NCBI RefSeq assembly: GCF_900187965.1
Contig: NZ_FZNL01000010.1
Location: 62,001 to 126,000 of the forward strand
Direction of reading: 5' to 3'
DNA length: 64,000 nt
Origin: Flavobacterium sp. ov086
Lineage (GTDB): Bacteria; Bacteroidota; Bacteroidia; Flavobacteriales; Flavobacteriaceae
The notes below the pieces were generated by a model. That model did no database searches. It was not told the origin of the DNA and saw nothing but the letters and a program-made list of their open reading frames with translations. The position numbers and the translations under genes are program-made. Shown here one piece after another: positions 45,380 through 54,491 of this stretch. Positions within the stretch are counted from its first letter, which is position 1. The number at the start of each line of letters is the position of its first letter.

Positions 45380-46000
45380 ATGAAAAACACGCGCATTAAA
45401 GATATTCTTGATGAAACTTTTTCAGAGTTAAAACTATTTTACAGAGATACTAATCTTCCGGAAGACTTAATTACACATTACAAAATTGGGCAAATAATTA
45501 AAGAAAGAGGCTTTACTGATATGAGTTATATCGGCGGGGGACTTTCTGGAAATTTGAGATATTTAATTGCAAGTTCTGAAGCTCGGGATTTATCTAAATT
45601 CAATCCTGATTCAGTCAAAAACGGACATTCGCTTTTGGATGACAATTCCTTTTTCAAAGTATTGGACATTCAGAAAGTTAAAAACAAAACGCAAATTTTT
45701 CTTCTAAACATACCCGGAAATTCTCTTCCACTTTTCAAAAACTCTACTTCAAATCTTGAAGAAGAAATCACAGAAAAAGCCAGACGAAAATTTATTGATA
45801 AAGTCGATTCGGCTTTAATACCGGAATTACAAACAGAGAACTGGAAAGATAGAACTAAACTTCCACTTGGAATGGACGAAAATGGTCAATTATTTTTTGA
45901 TGATTCAACTATAAAAATTGAAGAACCAAAAAGAATCGAAATCAATAAAGCCGAGAAAAAAATCGAGATTAACAAAAAGCCGTGGTGGAAAATTTGGTAA
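45380..46000 (+). CDS. hypothetical protein
   Basis: I do not recognise this 206-residue protein. It has no signal peptide or membrane helix. The middle is rich in beta-type sequence (FFKVLDIQKVKNKTQIFLLNIPG), and the C-terminus is a charged stretch ending KKPWWKIW, a Trp-rich tail seen in several small Bacteroidota proteins. It follows the HNH-like gene on the same strand and converges with the AraC regulator 14 bases later. Confidence 0.6.
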   Translation: MKNTRIKDILDETFSELKLFYRDTNLPEDLITHYKIGQIIKERGFTDMSYIGGGLSGNLRYLIASSEARDLSKFNPDSVKNGHSLLDDNSFFKVLDIQKVKNKTQIFLLNIPGNSLPLFKNSTSNLEEEITEKARRKFIDKVDSALIPELQTENWKDRTKLPLGMDENGQLFFDDSTIKIEEPKRIEINKAEKKIEINKKPWWKIW

Positions 46001-46014
46001 TTACTAAAACAACA

Positions 46015-46860
46015 TCACTTAGAATATTGCTTTCTAAATTCTGATGGATTGATTCCTTTATGTTTTCTAAAAACTTTATTCAAATGGCTTTCATCTGAAA
46101 AATGCAATTCATCTGCAATTTCATTGATACGCATATCACTGTTTAAAAGTCTGGCTTCGATCAATCTTAATTTGTAATTTGAAATATACTCCTGAAGCGT
46201 TTCGCCAGTTTGTTTCTTAAAATACTTTCCTAAATAATGAAGTGAAATATTAAAATGTTCACTTATTATATTTGCTTTCAACTGCTTTGGATCATAAATA
46301 TTTTCCTGAATATAATGCAATATTTCAAGAACCATCTCTCCGGTTGTTTCTTTAATATTCTTCGGAAGTTTTAAAGCAATGTTTCTTGCAACAACAGTAA
46401 TAATTGCATTAACGATTTGCTCCGTAATTTTTTGGTGGTAAATCTGCTGATTACTTTGTTCGTTAATAATACTCTCAACAAGTGACCCAATTAAAGGTTT
46501 GTCAATTTTATTTTTGAGAATACATCCCGGACGATGACTTGCATTTTGAAGAATATATTCCATTCGCAACACCGTTTCACTTTGTCCGTTTTGAGAATTT
46601 GTTTTAATATAATATTCATTAAACCGCAGAAAAAAGAATTTCGTCAGTGTTGAAATTTCAAATGAGTGAACATCTTGCGGTGTTACCAGAAACAGATTCC
46701 CTTTTCGATACTGAAATTTATTATTGTTTATAATCTGAGTTCCGGTTCCGTCGACAATATAAATCAATTCAAAGAAATTGTTTCTCCGAATTGTTTTCGG
46801 AAACTGTTCCAATTCCTTAAAATCAACTTCAAAAGGATGATATAAATTATTATTTGTCAT
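46015..46860 (-). CDS. AraC-family transcriptional regulator
   Basis: A 281-residue activator with an N-terminal cupin-like ligand domain (NFFELIYIVDGTGTQIIN, GNLFLVTPQDVHSFEIS) and a C-terminal double helix-turn-helix (ISEHFNISLHYLGKYFKKQTG and INEIADELHFSDESHLNKVFRKHKGINPSEFRKQ). I choose the ATG at 46860. It is divergent from the SDR and lipocalin-like genes, which it probably controls through the direct repeat at 46871-46901. Inducer unknown. Confidence 0.92.
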   Translation of the reverse strand: MTNNNLYHPFEVDFKELEQFPKTIRRNNFFELIYIVDGTGTQIINNNKFQYRKGNLFLVTPQDVHSFEISTLTKFFFLRFNEYYIKTNSQNGQSETVLRMEYILQNASHRPGCILKNKIDKPLIGSLVESIINEQSNQQIYHQKITEQIVNAIITVVARNIALKLPKNIKETTGEMVLEILHYIQENIYDPKQLKANIISEHFNISLHYLGKYFKKQTGETLQEYISNYKLRLIEARLLNSDMRINEIADELHFSDESHLNKVFRKHKGINPSEFRKQYSK

Positions 46861-46870
46861 ACTGCTAAAA

Positions 46871-46901
46871 TACAATTTTAGTACCAATTAGTACAATTTT
46901 A
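46871..46901. promoter_or_regulatory. AraC-type direct-repeat operator candidate
   Basis: TACAATTTTA occurs at 46871-46880 and 46892-46901, same orientation, 21 bases apart (two helix turns). This is the arrangement expected of AraC-family sites. It lies 10 bases before the regulator start and 18 before the -7 box of the divergent SDR gene. Confidence 0.55.
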
Positions 46902-46918
46902 AGCGAAAGCTAATCTCC

Positions 46919-46926
46919 TAATTTTG
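46919..46926 (+). promoter_or_regulatory. promoter -7 box for the SDR/lipocalin-like operon
   Basis: TAATTTTG matches TAnnTTTG, 28-35 bases before the ATG at 46954. No -33 TTG at the right distance, which suits an activator-dependent promoter. Confidence 0.5.
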
Positions 46927-46953
46927 TTTCAGATAACAACTAAAAATTATAAA

Positions 46954-47514
46954 ATGAAAATACTCTTAATTGGTGCAAACGGAACAATTGGTAAAATACT
47001 CGAACCAGATTTGGCAAAGAATCATGAAATTATTTCGGCCGGAAGAAACAGTGGAGATTTTAGAATCGATTTATCGGATTCAAATTCGATAGAAAAATTA
47101 TTCAAAGAAATTAAAAACATTGACGCTTGTATCTGTGTTGCCGGAGATTGCTACACGGGAGATTTACTTTCGCTTGACGAAGAAAAAATAAACATTGGCA
47201 TTAAAAATAAATTGCTTGGACAAATAAATCTGGTTCTAATTGGGCAAAAATACTTAAACGACAACGGATCATTTACACTTACTTCTGGTAAAATGGGAGA
47301 TAAACCTGTAACGAATAATACAGCAAAAGCAATTGTAAATGGCGGAATTAACAGTTTTGTGCTTTCGGCTTCTCTTGAATTAGAAAGAGGAATTAGAATA
47401 AATGCAATTAGTCCCGGAAAAGTTTCAGACATTCCTTTTGACGTTTTAATTAACGCTTATTCAAAAAGTATCAATGAACCAATAAATGGAGAAATTATTA
47501 AAGTAAACTATTAA
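46954..47514 (+). CDS. short SDR-family protein
   Basis: A compact 186-residue short-chain dehydrogenase. The cofactor loop is IGANGTIGK near residue 5. The catalytic region is reduced: TSGKMGD stands where the Ser motif should be and no YxxxK motif is present, the usual position reading NNTAKAIVNGG. This type of shortened SDR is common in Bacteria. It starts at 46954, not the upstream TTG at 46924. It forms an operon with the lipocalin-like gene 12 bases downstream, probably under the AraC regulator. Confidence 0.82.
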   Translation: MKILLIGANGTIGKILEPDLAKNHEIISAGRNSGDFRIDLSDSNSIEKLFKEIKNIDACICVAGDCYTGDLLSLDEEKINIGIKNKLLGQINLVLIGQKYLNDNGSFTLTSGKMGDKPVTNNTAKAIVNGGINSFVLSASLELERGIRINAISPGKVSDIPFDVLINAYSKSINEPINGEIIKVNY

Positions 47515-47525
47515 AATTTAAAAAA

Positions 47526-48029
47526 ATGAAAAATTCAATTGCTATTCTATTCTTGCTTCTAGTTGTAAATTCAGCTATTGCTCAAAAGCCAAAACAGTCA
47601 ATGAAAACAGAATTTTTAGGTTCCTGGGCTCTGGTTTCTGTTGAAAATACAGATTCAAATGGAACTAAAACATTTCCATACGGAACAAATCCAAGAGGCA
47701 CTTTATTTTTTGACGAAAAGGGCAATTATGCCGTTCAGATTTATAAGAATGAAAGAGCCAAAATAGTTTCGGGAGATAAAAACAAATGTACTCCTGAAGA
47801 AAATGCAGCGATTGTGCAGGGAAGTAATTCGCATTTTGGCAAATATGAAATTAATGATATTGACAAAACTATTATTTTCAAAATAGAAACGGCATCATTC
47901 CCAAATTGGGAACAGACAGAACAAAAACGCTCCTATACGTACATCAATAATCTATTAGAATATGTTGTTGTGAATACCACACAAGGCGGAAAATCTGTTA
48001 CGGCAAAAGTTGTCTGGAAAAAACTATAA
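47526..48029 (+). CDS. lipocalin-like domain secreted protein
   Basis: A 167-residue protein with a signal peptide ending near AIAQ. The single domain (FLGSWALVSVENTDSNGTKTFPYG; GTLFFDEKGNYAVQIY) resembles the Lipocalin_5-type family, which binds small hydrophobic or polyketide-like molecules. Partner gene is the SDR 12 bases upstream. Ligand unknown. A GAAA-loop terminator follows. Confidence 0.78.
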   Translation: MKNSIAILFLLLVVNSAIAQKPKQSMKTEFLGSWALVSVENTDSNGTKTFPYGTNPRGTLFFDEKGNYAVQIYKNERAKIVSGDKNKCTPEENAAIVQGSNSHFGKYEINDIDKTIIFKIETASFPNWEQTEQKRSYTYINNLLEYVVVNTTQGGKSVTAKVVWKKL

Positions 48030-48033
48030 TCAC

Positions 48034-48059
48034 AAAACCAGTTGAAAAACTGGTTTTTG
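48034..48059 (+). terminator. terminator after the lipocalin-like gene
   Basis: Stem AAAACCAGTT/AACTGGTTTT (48034-48043, 48048-48057) with a GAAA tetraloop and T run, 5 bases past the stop. Confidence 0.85.
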
Positions 48060-48098
48060 TACTTTTTGAAGGAAAATTTGGCGACATTTAAAACAACA

Positions 48099-48455
48099 TC
48101 ACTTTGCAACATTAGATTCTCCCCACGAATCCATCAAAAATAAAATTTCTTTAAGAGAACGACCAAGGTCTGTTAACTCGTATTCAACTTTTGGAGGAAC
48201 CTGATGATGTACAATCCGATTTACCAAATTATCTTTTTCTAATTCCTTCAGTTTTGCAATAAGCATTCGTTCAGAAATGCCAACGAGTCTGTTTTTCAAC
48301 TCACTATATCTAAGCTTCTCTTCGTTTAAAAGAAACGTTAGAATATTAATTTTCCATCTTCCGCCAATCATTGCCAGAGTAAATGCAATCCCACAGTTTT
48401 CTTTCCAATAAATCTCATTTAGACTATTTGTCGAATTTTCCTTTCTAACATCCAT
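48099..48455 (-). CDS. HxlR-family transcriptional regulator
   Basis: A 118-residue winged-helix protein. The family signature CGIAFTLAMIGGRWKINIL lies near residue 21, followed by RYSELKNRLVGISERMLIAKL and YELTDLGRSLKEIL. The conserved Cys near residue 21 is the redox- or electrophile-sensing residue in several HxlR proteins. I choose the ATG at 48455 over the one at 48482. It is divergent from a DoxX gene, the usual target arrangement. Confidence 0.9.
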   Translation of the reverse strand: MDVRKENSTNSLNEIYWKENCGIAFTLAMIGGRWKINILTFLLNEEKLRYSELKNRLVGISERMLIAKLKELEKDNLVNRIVHHQVPPKVEYELTDLGRSLKEILFLMDSWGESNVAK

Positions 48456-48475
48456 ACTTACTATTTTGTTTGTAC

Positions 48476-48491
48476 CATACAATTATGTATG
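48476..48491. promoter_or_regulatory. HxlR operator candidate
   Basis: Inverted repeat CATACA-ATTA-TGTATG between the two divergent genes, 20 bases before the regulator start and 26 before the DoxX -7 box. The half-site contains GTATG/TAC elements as in known HxlR sites. Confidence 0.5.
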
Positions 48492-48517
48492 TATCTATAT
48501 TATTGCAAGTTAACAAA

Positions 48518-48525
48518 TATCTTTG
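48518..48525 (+). promoter_or_regulatory. promoter -7 box for the DoxX gene
   Basis: TATCTTTG matches TAnnTTTG, 21-28 bases before the ATG at 48546. It supports that start over the upstream ATG at 48489. Confidence 0.55.
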
Positions 48526-48545
48526 TTATAATAAAAATTAGAAAA

Positions 48546-48917
48546 ATGGAAACAATTAAAACAGCAATTCACTGGTTAAGTTATGCATATTACTTATACA
48601 TATTCGGATATGCTTCACTCTTCAAAGTCTTTCAAAAAAAATCTATGATGCAAAGCATGCTTTCTTTAGGATTTAATAAAATGTGGACAATTGCGATTGG
48701 CGCCTTAGAATTATTTGGCGTTATACTAATCGTAATTGGACTCTTTCAGCCATACTATAAAAATGCCGGTATCTTATTCTTATTACCATTTGCAATTGGA
48801 GCATTCACTACACACATGGCGCATCAGGAATACAATCATTATTATAACTCTTTAATTGTATGCATTTTAACAGTCGTTATATTAGCAACAGATAAATCTT
48901 TTAGAATAATACTATAA
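48546..48917 (+). CDS. DoxX-family membrane protein
   Basis: A 123-residue inner-membrane protein with four hydrophobic helices (YAYYLYIFGYASLF; WTIAIGALELFGVILIVIGLF; AGILFLLPFAIGAFTTHM; SLIVCILTVVILAT). DoxX proteins lie beside thiol- or quinone-related redox enzymes. The divergent HxlR regulator suggests control by electrophile or oxidative stress. The upstream ATG at 48489 lies before the promoter box and is unlikely to be used. Confidence 0.85.
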   Translation: METIKTAIHWLSYAYYLYIFGYASLFKVFQKKSMMQSMLSLGFNKMWTIAIGALELFGVILIVIGLFQPYYKNAGILFLLPFAIGAFTTHMAHQEYNHYYNSLIVCILTVVILATDKSFRIIL

Positions 48918-49009
48918 AAATTCAGTTTCAATTTGTTTATCAAAATGAAAAAGTCAAATCATCAAAATCTATATAATTGTTAATGAAAATATTCAGTTCT
49001 AAATCACAA

Positions 49010-49024
49010 AAAACGTTTTCGTAA
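49010..49024. promoter_or_regulatory. operator candidate upstream of pgi, shared with gdhA
   Basis: AAAACGTTTTCGTAA, identical over 15 bases to 14113-14127. It is 50 bases upstream of the pgi -7 box, further out than in gdhA. Confidence 0.45.
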
Positions 49025-49073
49025 CTAATTGTTATATAATTGTGAAGCTTAAAGCTATTAAAAGTTATTTCAG

Positions 49074-49081
49074 TATTTTTG
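49074..49081 (+). promoter_or_regulatory. promoter -7 box for pgi
   Basis: TATTTTTG matches TAnnTTTG, 36-43 bases before the pgi start. Confidence 0.5.
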
Positions 49082-49116
49082 TGTTTTTATAACCAAATTT
49101 TCAATTAAACTAAAAA

Positions 49117-50760
49117 ATGGCTTTAAACACAACAAACCCAACCGGGACTGAAGCGTGGAAAAATCTGCAAAACCACTATAACGCAATTCACGAAACTACG
49201 ATACAAGAATTGTTTCAACAAGATAATGCTCGTGTTGAAAAATTCAATTTACAATGGAATGACTTTTTAGTAGACTATTCTAAAAACAATGTTAGCCAGG
49301 AAACCATCTCTCTTTTATTAGAATTAGCCAATTCAATTGGATTAAAAGATGCGATAGCGCAATATTTTGGTGGAGAAATCATCAACCAAACAGAAAACAG
49401 AGCTGTTTTACACACGGCTTTGCGTGCACCGGAATCAGCAGTTATAAAAGTTGATGGTGAAAATGTAATTCCAGAAGTTTACGAAGTAAAAAACAAAATC
49501 AAAAAATTCAGCAGTGAAGTTATTTCCGGAGAAAGAAAAGGTTTCACCGGAAAAGCTTTTACTGATGTTGTAAATATAGGAATTGGCGGTTCAGATCTTG
49601 GACCAGTTATGGCTGTTGAAGCTTTACAATTCTACAAAAATCAATTAAACTTACATTTTGTTTCTAATGTTGATGGTGATCACGTTAACGAAGTAATCAA
49701 AAAATTGAATCCTGAAACGACTCTTTTTCTGATTGTTTCTAAAACTTTTACAACTCAGGAAACTTTATCAAATTCTGAAACTATAAAAGAATGGTTCTTG
49801 AAATCAGCTTCTCAAGAAGATATCGCTAAACATTTTGTGGCGGTTTCAACAAATATCCAGAAAGTAACAGAATTCGGAATTAATCCGGACAATGTTTTCC
49901 CAATGTGGGACTGGGTTGGAGGAAGATTCTCTTTGTGGAGCGCCGTTGGATTAAGCATTAGTTTAGCAATTGGTTTTGATAATTATAACGAATTATTGAA
50001 AGGCGCTAATGAAATGGACGAACATTTCAAATCAGCTGAATTTGACGAAAACATTCCGGTAATCCTGGCCTTATTAAGCGTTTGGTACAACAATTTCTTT
50101 GGTGCCGAAAGTGAAGCTTTTATCCCTTACACACAATATCTACAAAAACTAGCTCCGTATTTGCAACAAGCAACTATGGAAAGCAATGGAAAAAGCGTTG
50201 GTCGTGACGGAAAACCAGTAAACTACCAAACTGGAACTATTATCTGGGGAGAACCGGGAACAAATTCACAACACGCCTTTTTCCAGTTGATTCACCAAGG
50301 AACAAAATTAATCCCAACTGATTTTATTGGATTCGTAAAACCTTTATACGGAAACGAAGATCACCATGATAAATTGATGTCTAACTTTTTTGCTCAAACC
50401 GAAGCTTTAATGAATGGAAAAACTGCAGCACAAGTTCAGACAGAATTTGACAAACAAGGCCTTTCTGCAGAAAAAGCATCTTATTTATTGCCGTTTAAAG
50501 TTTTTACAGGAAACAAACCAACAAACACTATTTTGATTCAAAAACTGACTCCAAAAAGTTTAGGTTCACTAATCGCTTTATACGAACACAAGATTTTTGT
50601 TCAGGGTGTTATTTGGAATATTTTTAGTTTTGATCAATGGGGAGTTGAACTAGGAAAGCAATTAGCCAACTCTATTTTGGACGAAATAAATACAAAAACT
50701 GTTAAGAATCACGACAGTTCGACTTCATTTTTACTAAATCACTTTTTAAAACACAAATAA
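49117..50760 (+). CDS. pgi: glucose-6-phosphate isomerase
   Basis: Interconverts glucose 6-phosphate and fructose 6-phosphate in glycolysis. The 547 residues are the usual long form. Signatures are [13 protein letters not shown] near residue 152, the PGI motif [16 protein letters not shown] near 267, and the catalytic Glu in [13 protein letters not shown] near 347. It is a single-gene unit with promoter box, possible operator and strong terminator. Confidence 0.98.
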   Translation: MALNTTNPTGTEAWKNLQNHYNAIHETTIQELFQQDNARVEKFNLQWNDFLVDYSKNNVSQETISLLLELANSIGLKDAIAQYFGGEIINQTENRAVLHTALRAPESAVIKVDGENVIPEVYEVKNKIKKFSSEVISGERKGFTGKAFTDVVNIGIGGSDLGPVMAVEALQFYKNQLNLHFVSNVDGDHVNEVIKKLNPETTLFLIVSKTFTTQETLSNSETIKEWFLKSASQEDIAKHFVAVSTNIQKVTEFGINPDNVFPMWDWVGGRFSLWSAVGLSISLAIGFDNYNELLKGANEMDEHFKSAEFDENIPVILALLSVWYNNFFGAESEAFIPYTQYLQKLAPYLQQATMESNGKSVGRDGKPVNYQTGTIIWGEPGTNSQHAFFQLIHQGTKLIPTDFIGFVKPLYGNEDHHDKLMSNFFAQTEALMNGKTAAQVQTEFDKQGLSAEKASYLLPFKVFTGNKPTNTILIQKLTPKSLGSLIALYEHKIFVQGVIWNIFSFDQWGVELGKQLANSILDEINTKTVKNHDSSTSFLLNHFLKHK

Positions 50761-50793
50761 AAACTTTCGCAAGAAAGTTTTCTTAACAAACTG

Positions 50794-50830
50794 AAACGCC
50801 TTAATTCAACGCAAATTAAGGCGTTTTTTT
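50794..50830 (+). terminator. pgi terminator
   Basis: Perfect 13-base stem AAACGCCTTAATT and its complement (50794-50806, 50814-50826), followed by a run of T. Confidence 0.9.
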
Positions 50831-51051
50831 CGTATAAATATACCATTTCAATTATCTAAAACACCTATAATTGCCAGTTTAGACCTACAACACAGGTAGT
50901 ATTATTACGATTTTAACAAAAAACACATCTTAAAATTCAAAAAAAGATTATTTTTTTTACTTAAAACAGAAGAAACCATTTTAATACGCAACACAATAGA
51001 CAAAATTAGTTTTTCTTAACATTTTGATAACATTATCTGATTTTAATGTTA
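50831..51051. other. 221-base AT-rich spacer before the TonB receptor gene
   Basis: No gene or clear hairpin. Upstream control sites for the receptor may lie here; I can identify none. Confidence 0.5.
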
Positions 51052-51059
51052 TAATTTTG
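51024..51059 (+). promoter_or_regulatory. promoter for the TonB receptor
   Basis: TAATTTTG at 51052-51059 matches TAnnTTTG. A TTG at 51024-51026 lies 25 bases upstream, slightly wider than the usual 17-23. Confidence 0.55.
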
Positions 51060-51084
51060 CCAAAAACAATAAACTAAATAACAA

Positions 51085-53874
51085 ATGAAGACAATGAAAA
51101 ATTGGTTACTTACTGGACTGTTGTTCATGATAGTTTCGACCGCATTTTCTCAAGGAAAAATTTCCGGTACTATTACCGACGGTGTGGCTTCACTACCGGG
51201 AGCAAACGTTGCGATCAAAGGATCCTCGGCTGCTACTTCTACAGATTTTGATGGTAAATTTACTATCGATGCTACAACTAGCACAGGAGAAATCGTTATT
51301 TCTTACTTAGGTTACGAAAATCAAACTATCAAATTTGCTGTATCAAATGGTGCAACTACAAATTTAGGAAAGATAGTTTTAGTATCTAATTCTAACGAAT
51401 TAAGTGAAATTGTGGTTAAAAGCAGTGTAATAGATATTGCAAAGGACAGAAAAACTCCTGTTGCAGTTTCTACAATTAAAGCTGCTGAAATTCAAGAAAA
51501 ATTAGGTTCTCAGGAGTTTCCAGAGATCTTAAAAAGTACACCTTCTGTGTATGCTTCAAAAGCAGGTGGTGGATACGGAGATTCAAGAATTGCTATTCGT
51601 GGATTTGACCAAAAAAATATTGCTGTTATGGTTAACGGTGTGCCTATTAACGACATGGAAAACAGTGCTGTATTCTGGAGTAACTGGGCTGGTATCTCTG
51701 ATGTAACTTCTGCAATGCAAGTACAAAGAGGTTTAGGAGCTTCAAAATTGGCTATTTCTTCTGTTGGAGGAACTATCAACATTGTTACAAAATCTTCTGA
51801 TGTAAAAGAAGGTGGATCAATTTCTTCTAGTTTTGGTAATAACAACTACTTAAAAGCGCAAGCTTCTTACAGTACTGGATTAATGAAAAACGGACTTTCT
51901 GCTTCTGTTTTATTCAGTAGAACTGCTGGAGACGGATATGTTGACGGAACTAAATTTGAAGGATACAACTATTTCATGGCTTTTGGATACAAAATCAATG
52001 ATAAACATAGTTTAGAATTTACATTTACAGGAGCGCCTCAATGGCACGATCAAAGAACTACTTCTCCACTTTTAAGTGATTTCTTAAAATACGGAAGTGA
52101 CGGTAAAACACCAAATGTCAAATACAACTCTGATTGGGGAATGAGAAATGGTGAGGAATATAATTTAAGAACAAATTATTACCATAAACCTGTAATGTCT
52201 CTTAACTGGGATTATAACATCAACGAGACTACGAAATTATCTACAGTAGTTTACGCTTCATGGGGACGTGGAGGAGGAACTTCATCAAATGGTGGTATTA
52301 GAGGTGACAATCCATACTCAACTAACAACAAGTTAAGAACAGCTGATGGTCTTGTTAATTTTGATTTAATTCAAAATTGGAACACAGGTCAGGCAACAAC
52401 TTTAGGAACAAGAGTTCCTGTAAACGGTCAATACGAAAATAGTGCTGATTCAGGACGCAGCAGCGCTGGAGTTATCAATAACACAGCAGGTGTTTCACAA
52501 ATTGCTTCTGTAAACTCTCACAACTGGTACGGAACTGTTATCAACTTAGATAAAAAACTTACTGATAACTTAACTTTAGATTTTGGAGTTGAAGGAAGAA
52601 TGTACCAAGGTATTCACTTTCAAAACTTAATTGATTTATTTGGAGCTGATGTTTACAAAAACACTGCTAACAAAAACAATAACCCTGAATATTTCAGCAC
52701 AACTTATGCTGCAAGACCAAGTGGAAACCCATTTATCAGCACAGATTACCAAGACAGAATTAACTACTGGAATGACAGTAAAGTAAACTACTACGGAGCT
52801 TTTACTCAATTAGAGTACTCTATTGGTAACTTAACTGCTTTCCTTCAAGGAGCTGTATCTCAACAACAATACAAAAGAATTGACCACATGAAGTATCTTG
52901 CTTCAGATCCTCTTTCTGATACTGCCTTTGAAAACATTACAGGTGGAGACGTTAAAGCTGGAGCAAACTACAACATTAATGACCACCATAATGTATTTGC
53001 AAACGCTGGTTATTACTCAAAACAACCGTTTTTCAATGCAGTATACCCAAACAATGCTTCAATAGTAAACCCGAATCTTACAAACGAAAAAATAAAAGCA
53101 ATCGAACTTGGTTATGGTTTCCGTTCAGGAATCTTCAATGCTAACTTAAATGCTTATTATACTACTTGGGATGACAGATTTACAACTGCACTTGATCAAG
53201 CATCAACTAATCCTAGCGGATATTACACTTTCCAAGGTGTTAATGAAATACATAAAGGTATCGAACTAGATGTTACAGCCAGACCAATTGACAAGTTAAA
53301 ATTAAACGGAATGATCTCTGTTGGTGACTGGACATATAAAGGTACTGCTACAAGTAGTCGTTTTGATGTTAGTAATAATCCAATTAGTGGAGATCAACCT
53401 TTATACCTTGATGGTGTAAAAGTTGGAAACAATGCTCAAACTACAATGGCGGTTGGAGCAGCTTACGAAATCTTAGACGGTCTTAATGTTGATGCTAACC
53501 TAAACTACTCAGAAAAGTTATACGGAAATATCGATGTATCTAAATTTGCTGCTGCAAACAACAAAGGTGCTATGGAATTACCAGGTTTTGCAACTACAGA
53601 TGCTGGTGTATCTTACAAATGGAATATTGCTCCAAAATTAGGTGCTTTAAACTTCAGATTAAACGTGAACAACGTTTTTGATAAAATCTTCATCAACGAA
53701 TCATTCACAAATATTTTTGCAGATGATAATCTTCCTGTTGCAACTGGACAACCAGCTGGCTCAAAAGGAACTTATGCTTCTAATGGACAACTTTACAACG
53801 GAGTTGCTACTGCAAACAAAGTTTACTTCGGTTACGGAAGAACTTGGAACTTTAGCTTACGTTACGATTTCTAA
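51085..53874 (+). CDS. TonB-dependent outer-membrane receptor
   Basis: A 929-residue receptor with a signal peptide ending near TAFSQ and a carboxypeptidase-regulatory-like domain at about residues 24-110 (GKISGTITDGVASLPGANV). The plug runs to about 235 (RIAIRGFDQKNIAVMVNGVPINDME; LAISSVGGTINIVTK), and a 22-strand-type barrel ends in FSLRYDF. It takes up a ligand using TonB energy. No SusD partner is next to it, so it is more likely a FecA/siderophore-type or small-molecule receptor than a glycan SusC. Ligand unknown. Confidence 0.93.
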   Translation: MKTMKNWLLTGLLFMIVSTAFSQGKISGTITDGVASLPGANVAIKGSSAATSTDFDGKFTIDATTSTGEIVISYLGYENQTIKFAVSNGATTNLGKIVLVSNSNELSEIVVKSSVIDIAKDRKTPVAVSTIKAAEIQEKLGSQEFPEILKSTPSVYASKAGGGYGDSRIAIRGFDQKNIAVMVNGVPINDMENSAVFWSNWAGISDVTSAMQVQRGLGASKLAISSVGGTINIVTKSSDVKEGGSISSSFGNNNYLKAQASYSTGLMKNGLSASVLFSRTAGDGYVDGTKFEGYNYFMAFGYKINDKHSLEFTFTGAPQWHDQRTTSPLLSDFLKYGSDGKTPNVKYNSDWGMRNGEEYNLRTNYYHKPVMSLNWDYNINETTKLSTVVYASWGRGGGTSSNGGIRGDNPYSTNNKLRTADGLVNFDLIQNWNTGQATTLGTRVPVNGQYENSADSGRSSAGVINNTAGVSQIASVNSHNWYGTVINLDKKLTDNLTLDFGVEGRMYQGIHFQNLIDLFGADVYKNTANKNNNPEYFSTTYAARPSGNPFISTDYQDRINYWNDSKVNYYGAFTQLEYSIGNLTAFLQGAVSQQQYKRIDHMKYLASDPLSDTAFENITGGDVKAGANYNINDHHNVFANAGYYSKQPFFNAVYPNNASIVNPNLTNEKIKAIELGYGFRSGIFNANLNAYYTTWDDRFTTALDQASTNPSGYYTFQGVNEIHKGIELDVTARPIDKLKLNGMISVGDWTYKGTATSSRFDVSNNPISGDQPLYLDGVKVGNNAQTTMAVGAAYEILDGLNVDANLNYSEKLYGNIDVSKFAAANNKGAMELPGFATTDAGVSYKWNIAPKLGALNFRLNVNNVFDKIFINESFTNIFADDNLPVATGQPAGSKGTYASNGQLYNGVATANKVYFGYGRTWNFSLRYDF

Positions 53875-53899
53875 GAATTTAGAATCTTAATAAATAATA

Positions 53900-53937
53900 A
53901 AAACGGCATTGACTTTTAGTTTAATGCCGTTTTTTTA
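53900..53937 (+). terminator. TonB receptor terminator
   Basis: Stem AAAACGGCATT/AATGCCGTTTT with a 12-base loop and seven T, 25 bases past the stop. Confidence 0.92.
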
Positions 53938-53950
53938 TACCCTTTTTTGC

Positions 53951-53958
53951 TATATTTG
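53951..53958 (+). promoter_or_regulatory. promoter -7 box for the four-helix membrane protein
   Basis: TATATTTG matches TAnnTTTG, 22-29 bases before the ATG at 53980. Confidence 0.55.
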
Positions 53959-53979
53959 TTTTAACAAAAAATCTAGTTT

Positions 53980-54402
53980 ATGTACCATTTTCTACAAAAA
54001 TTCCATTCGGGTTGGGCTTACTTAGCTTTATTACTTTTATTAATTGCAGTCGTAAATGCTATTATCGGATTAACTTCAAAGAAAGAGTTTACAGCCAAAG
54101 ATCGTAAAATTGCTCTATTTGCTTTAATAGGCACACACACTCAATTATTGATAGGTTTAATACTCTATTTTGTCTCTCCTTTAGGAAAAGCAGCTTTTGG
54201 ACAAATGTCTAATGCAGAACTTAGACTTACATCATTAGAACACCCTCTTATTAATATTATCGCTATCATTTTGATAACCATCGGATGGTCAAAACATAAA
54301 AAATTAATCAATAGCGAAGCTAAATTTAAAACTTTTGCTATTTTTTACGGATTAGGATTATTGCTTATATTAAGTAGAATCCCGTGGAACCTATGGTTCT
54401 AA
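53980..54402 (+). CDS. small four-helix membrane protein, cytochrome b-like in style
   Basis: A 140-residue inner-membrane protein with four hydrophobic helices. His residues sit at helix ends (FLQKFHSGWAYLALL, ALIGTHTQLLIGLIL, LEHPLINIIAIIL), a pattern that could bind haem. That is only a suggestion. The family is common in Flavobacteriia and its function is not known to me. It is a monocistronic unit with its own promoter box and terminator. Confidence 0.8.
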   Translation: MYHFLQKFHSGWAYLALLLLLIAVVNAIIGLTSKKEFTAKDRKIALFALIGTHTQLLIGLILYFVSPLGKAAFGQMSNAELRLTSLEHPLINIIAIILITIGWSKHKKLINSEAKFKTFAIFYGLGLLLILSRIPWNLWF

Positions 54403-54412
54403 AAAACCAATT

Positions 54413-54439
54413 AAAGCCCTAAAATTCTAGGGCTTTTTT
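54413..54439 (+). terminator. terminator after the membrane protein
   Basis: Stem AAAGCCCTA/TAGGGCTTT with a 6-base loop and T run. Confidence 0.9.
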
Positions 54440-54491
54440 TATCTCGGCATATTATTTGTACAAACTCCCCAAGTCTGAAAAAAAATAAAAA

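Noticed and set aside
51085..53874. SusC-type glycan receptor
   Set aside because: No SusD gene follows and the plug lacks the typical SusC motifs I would expect.
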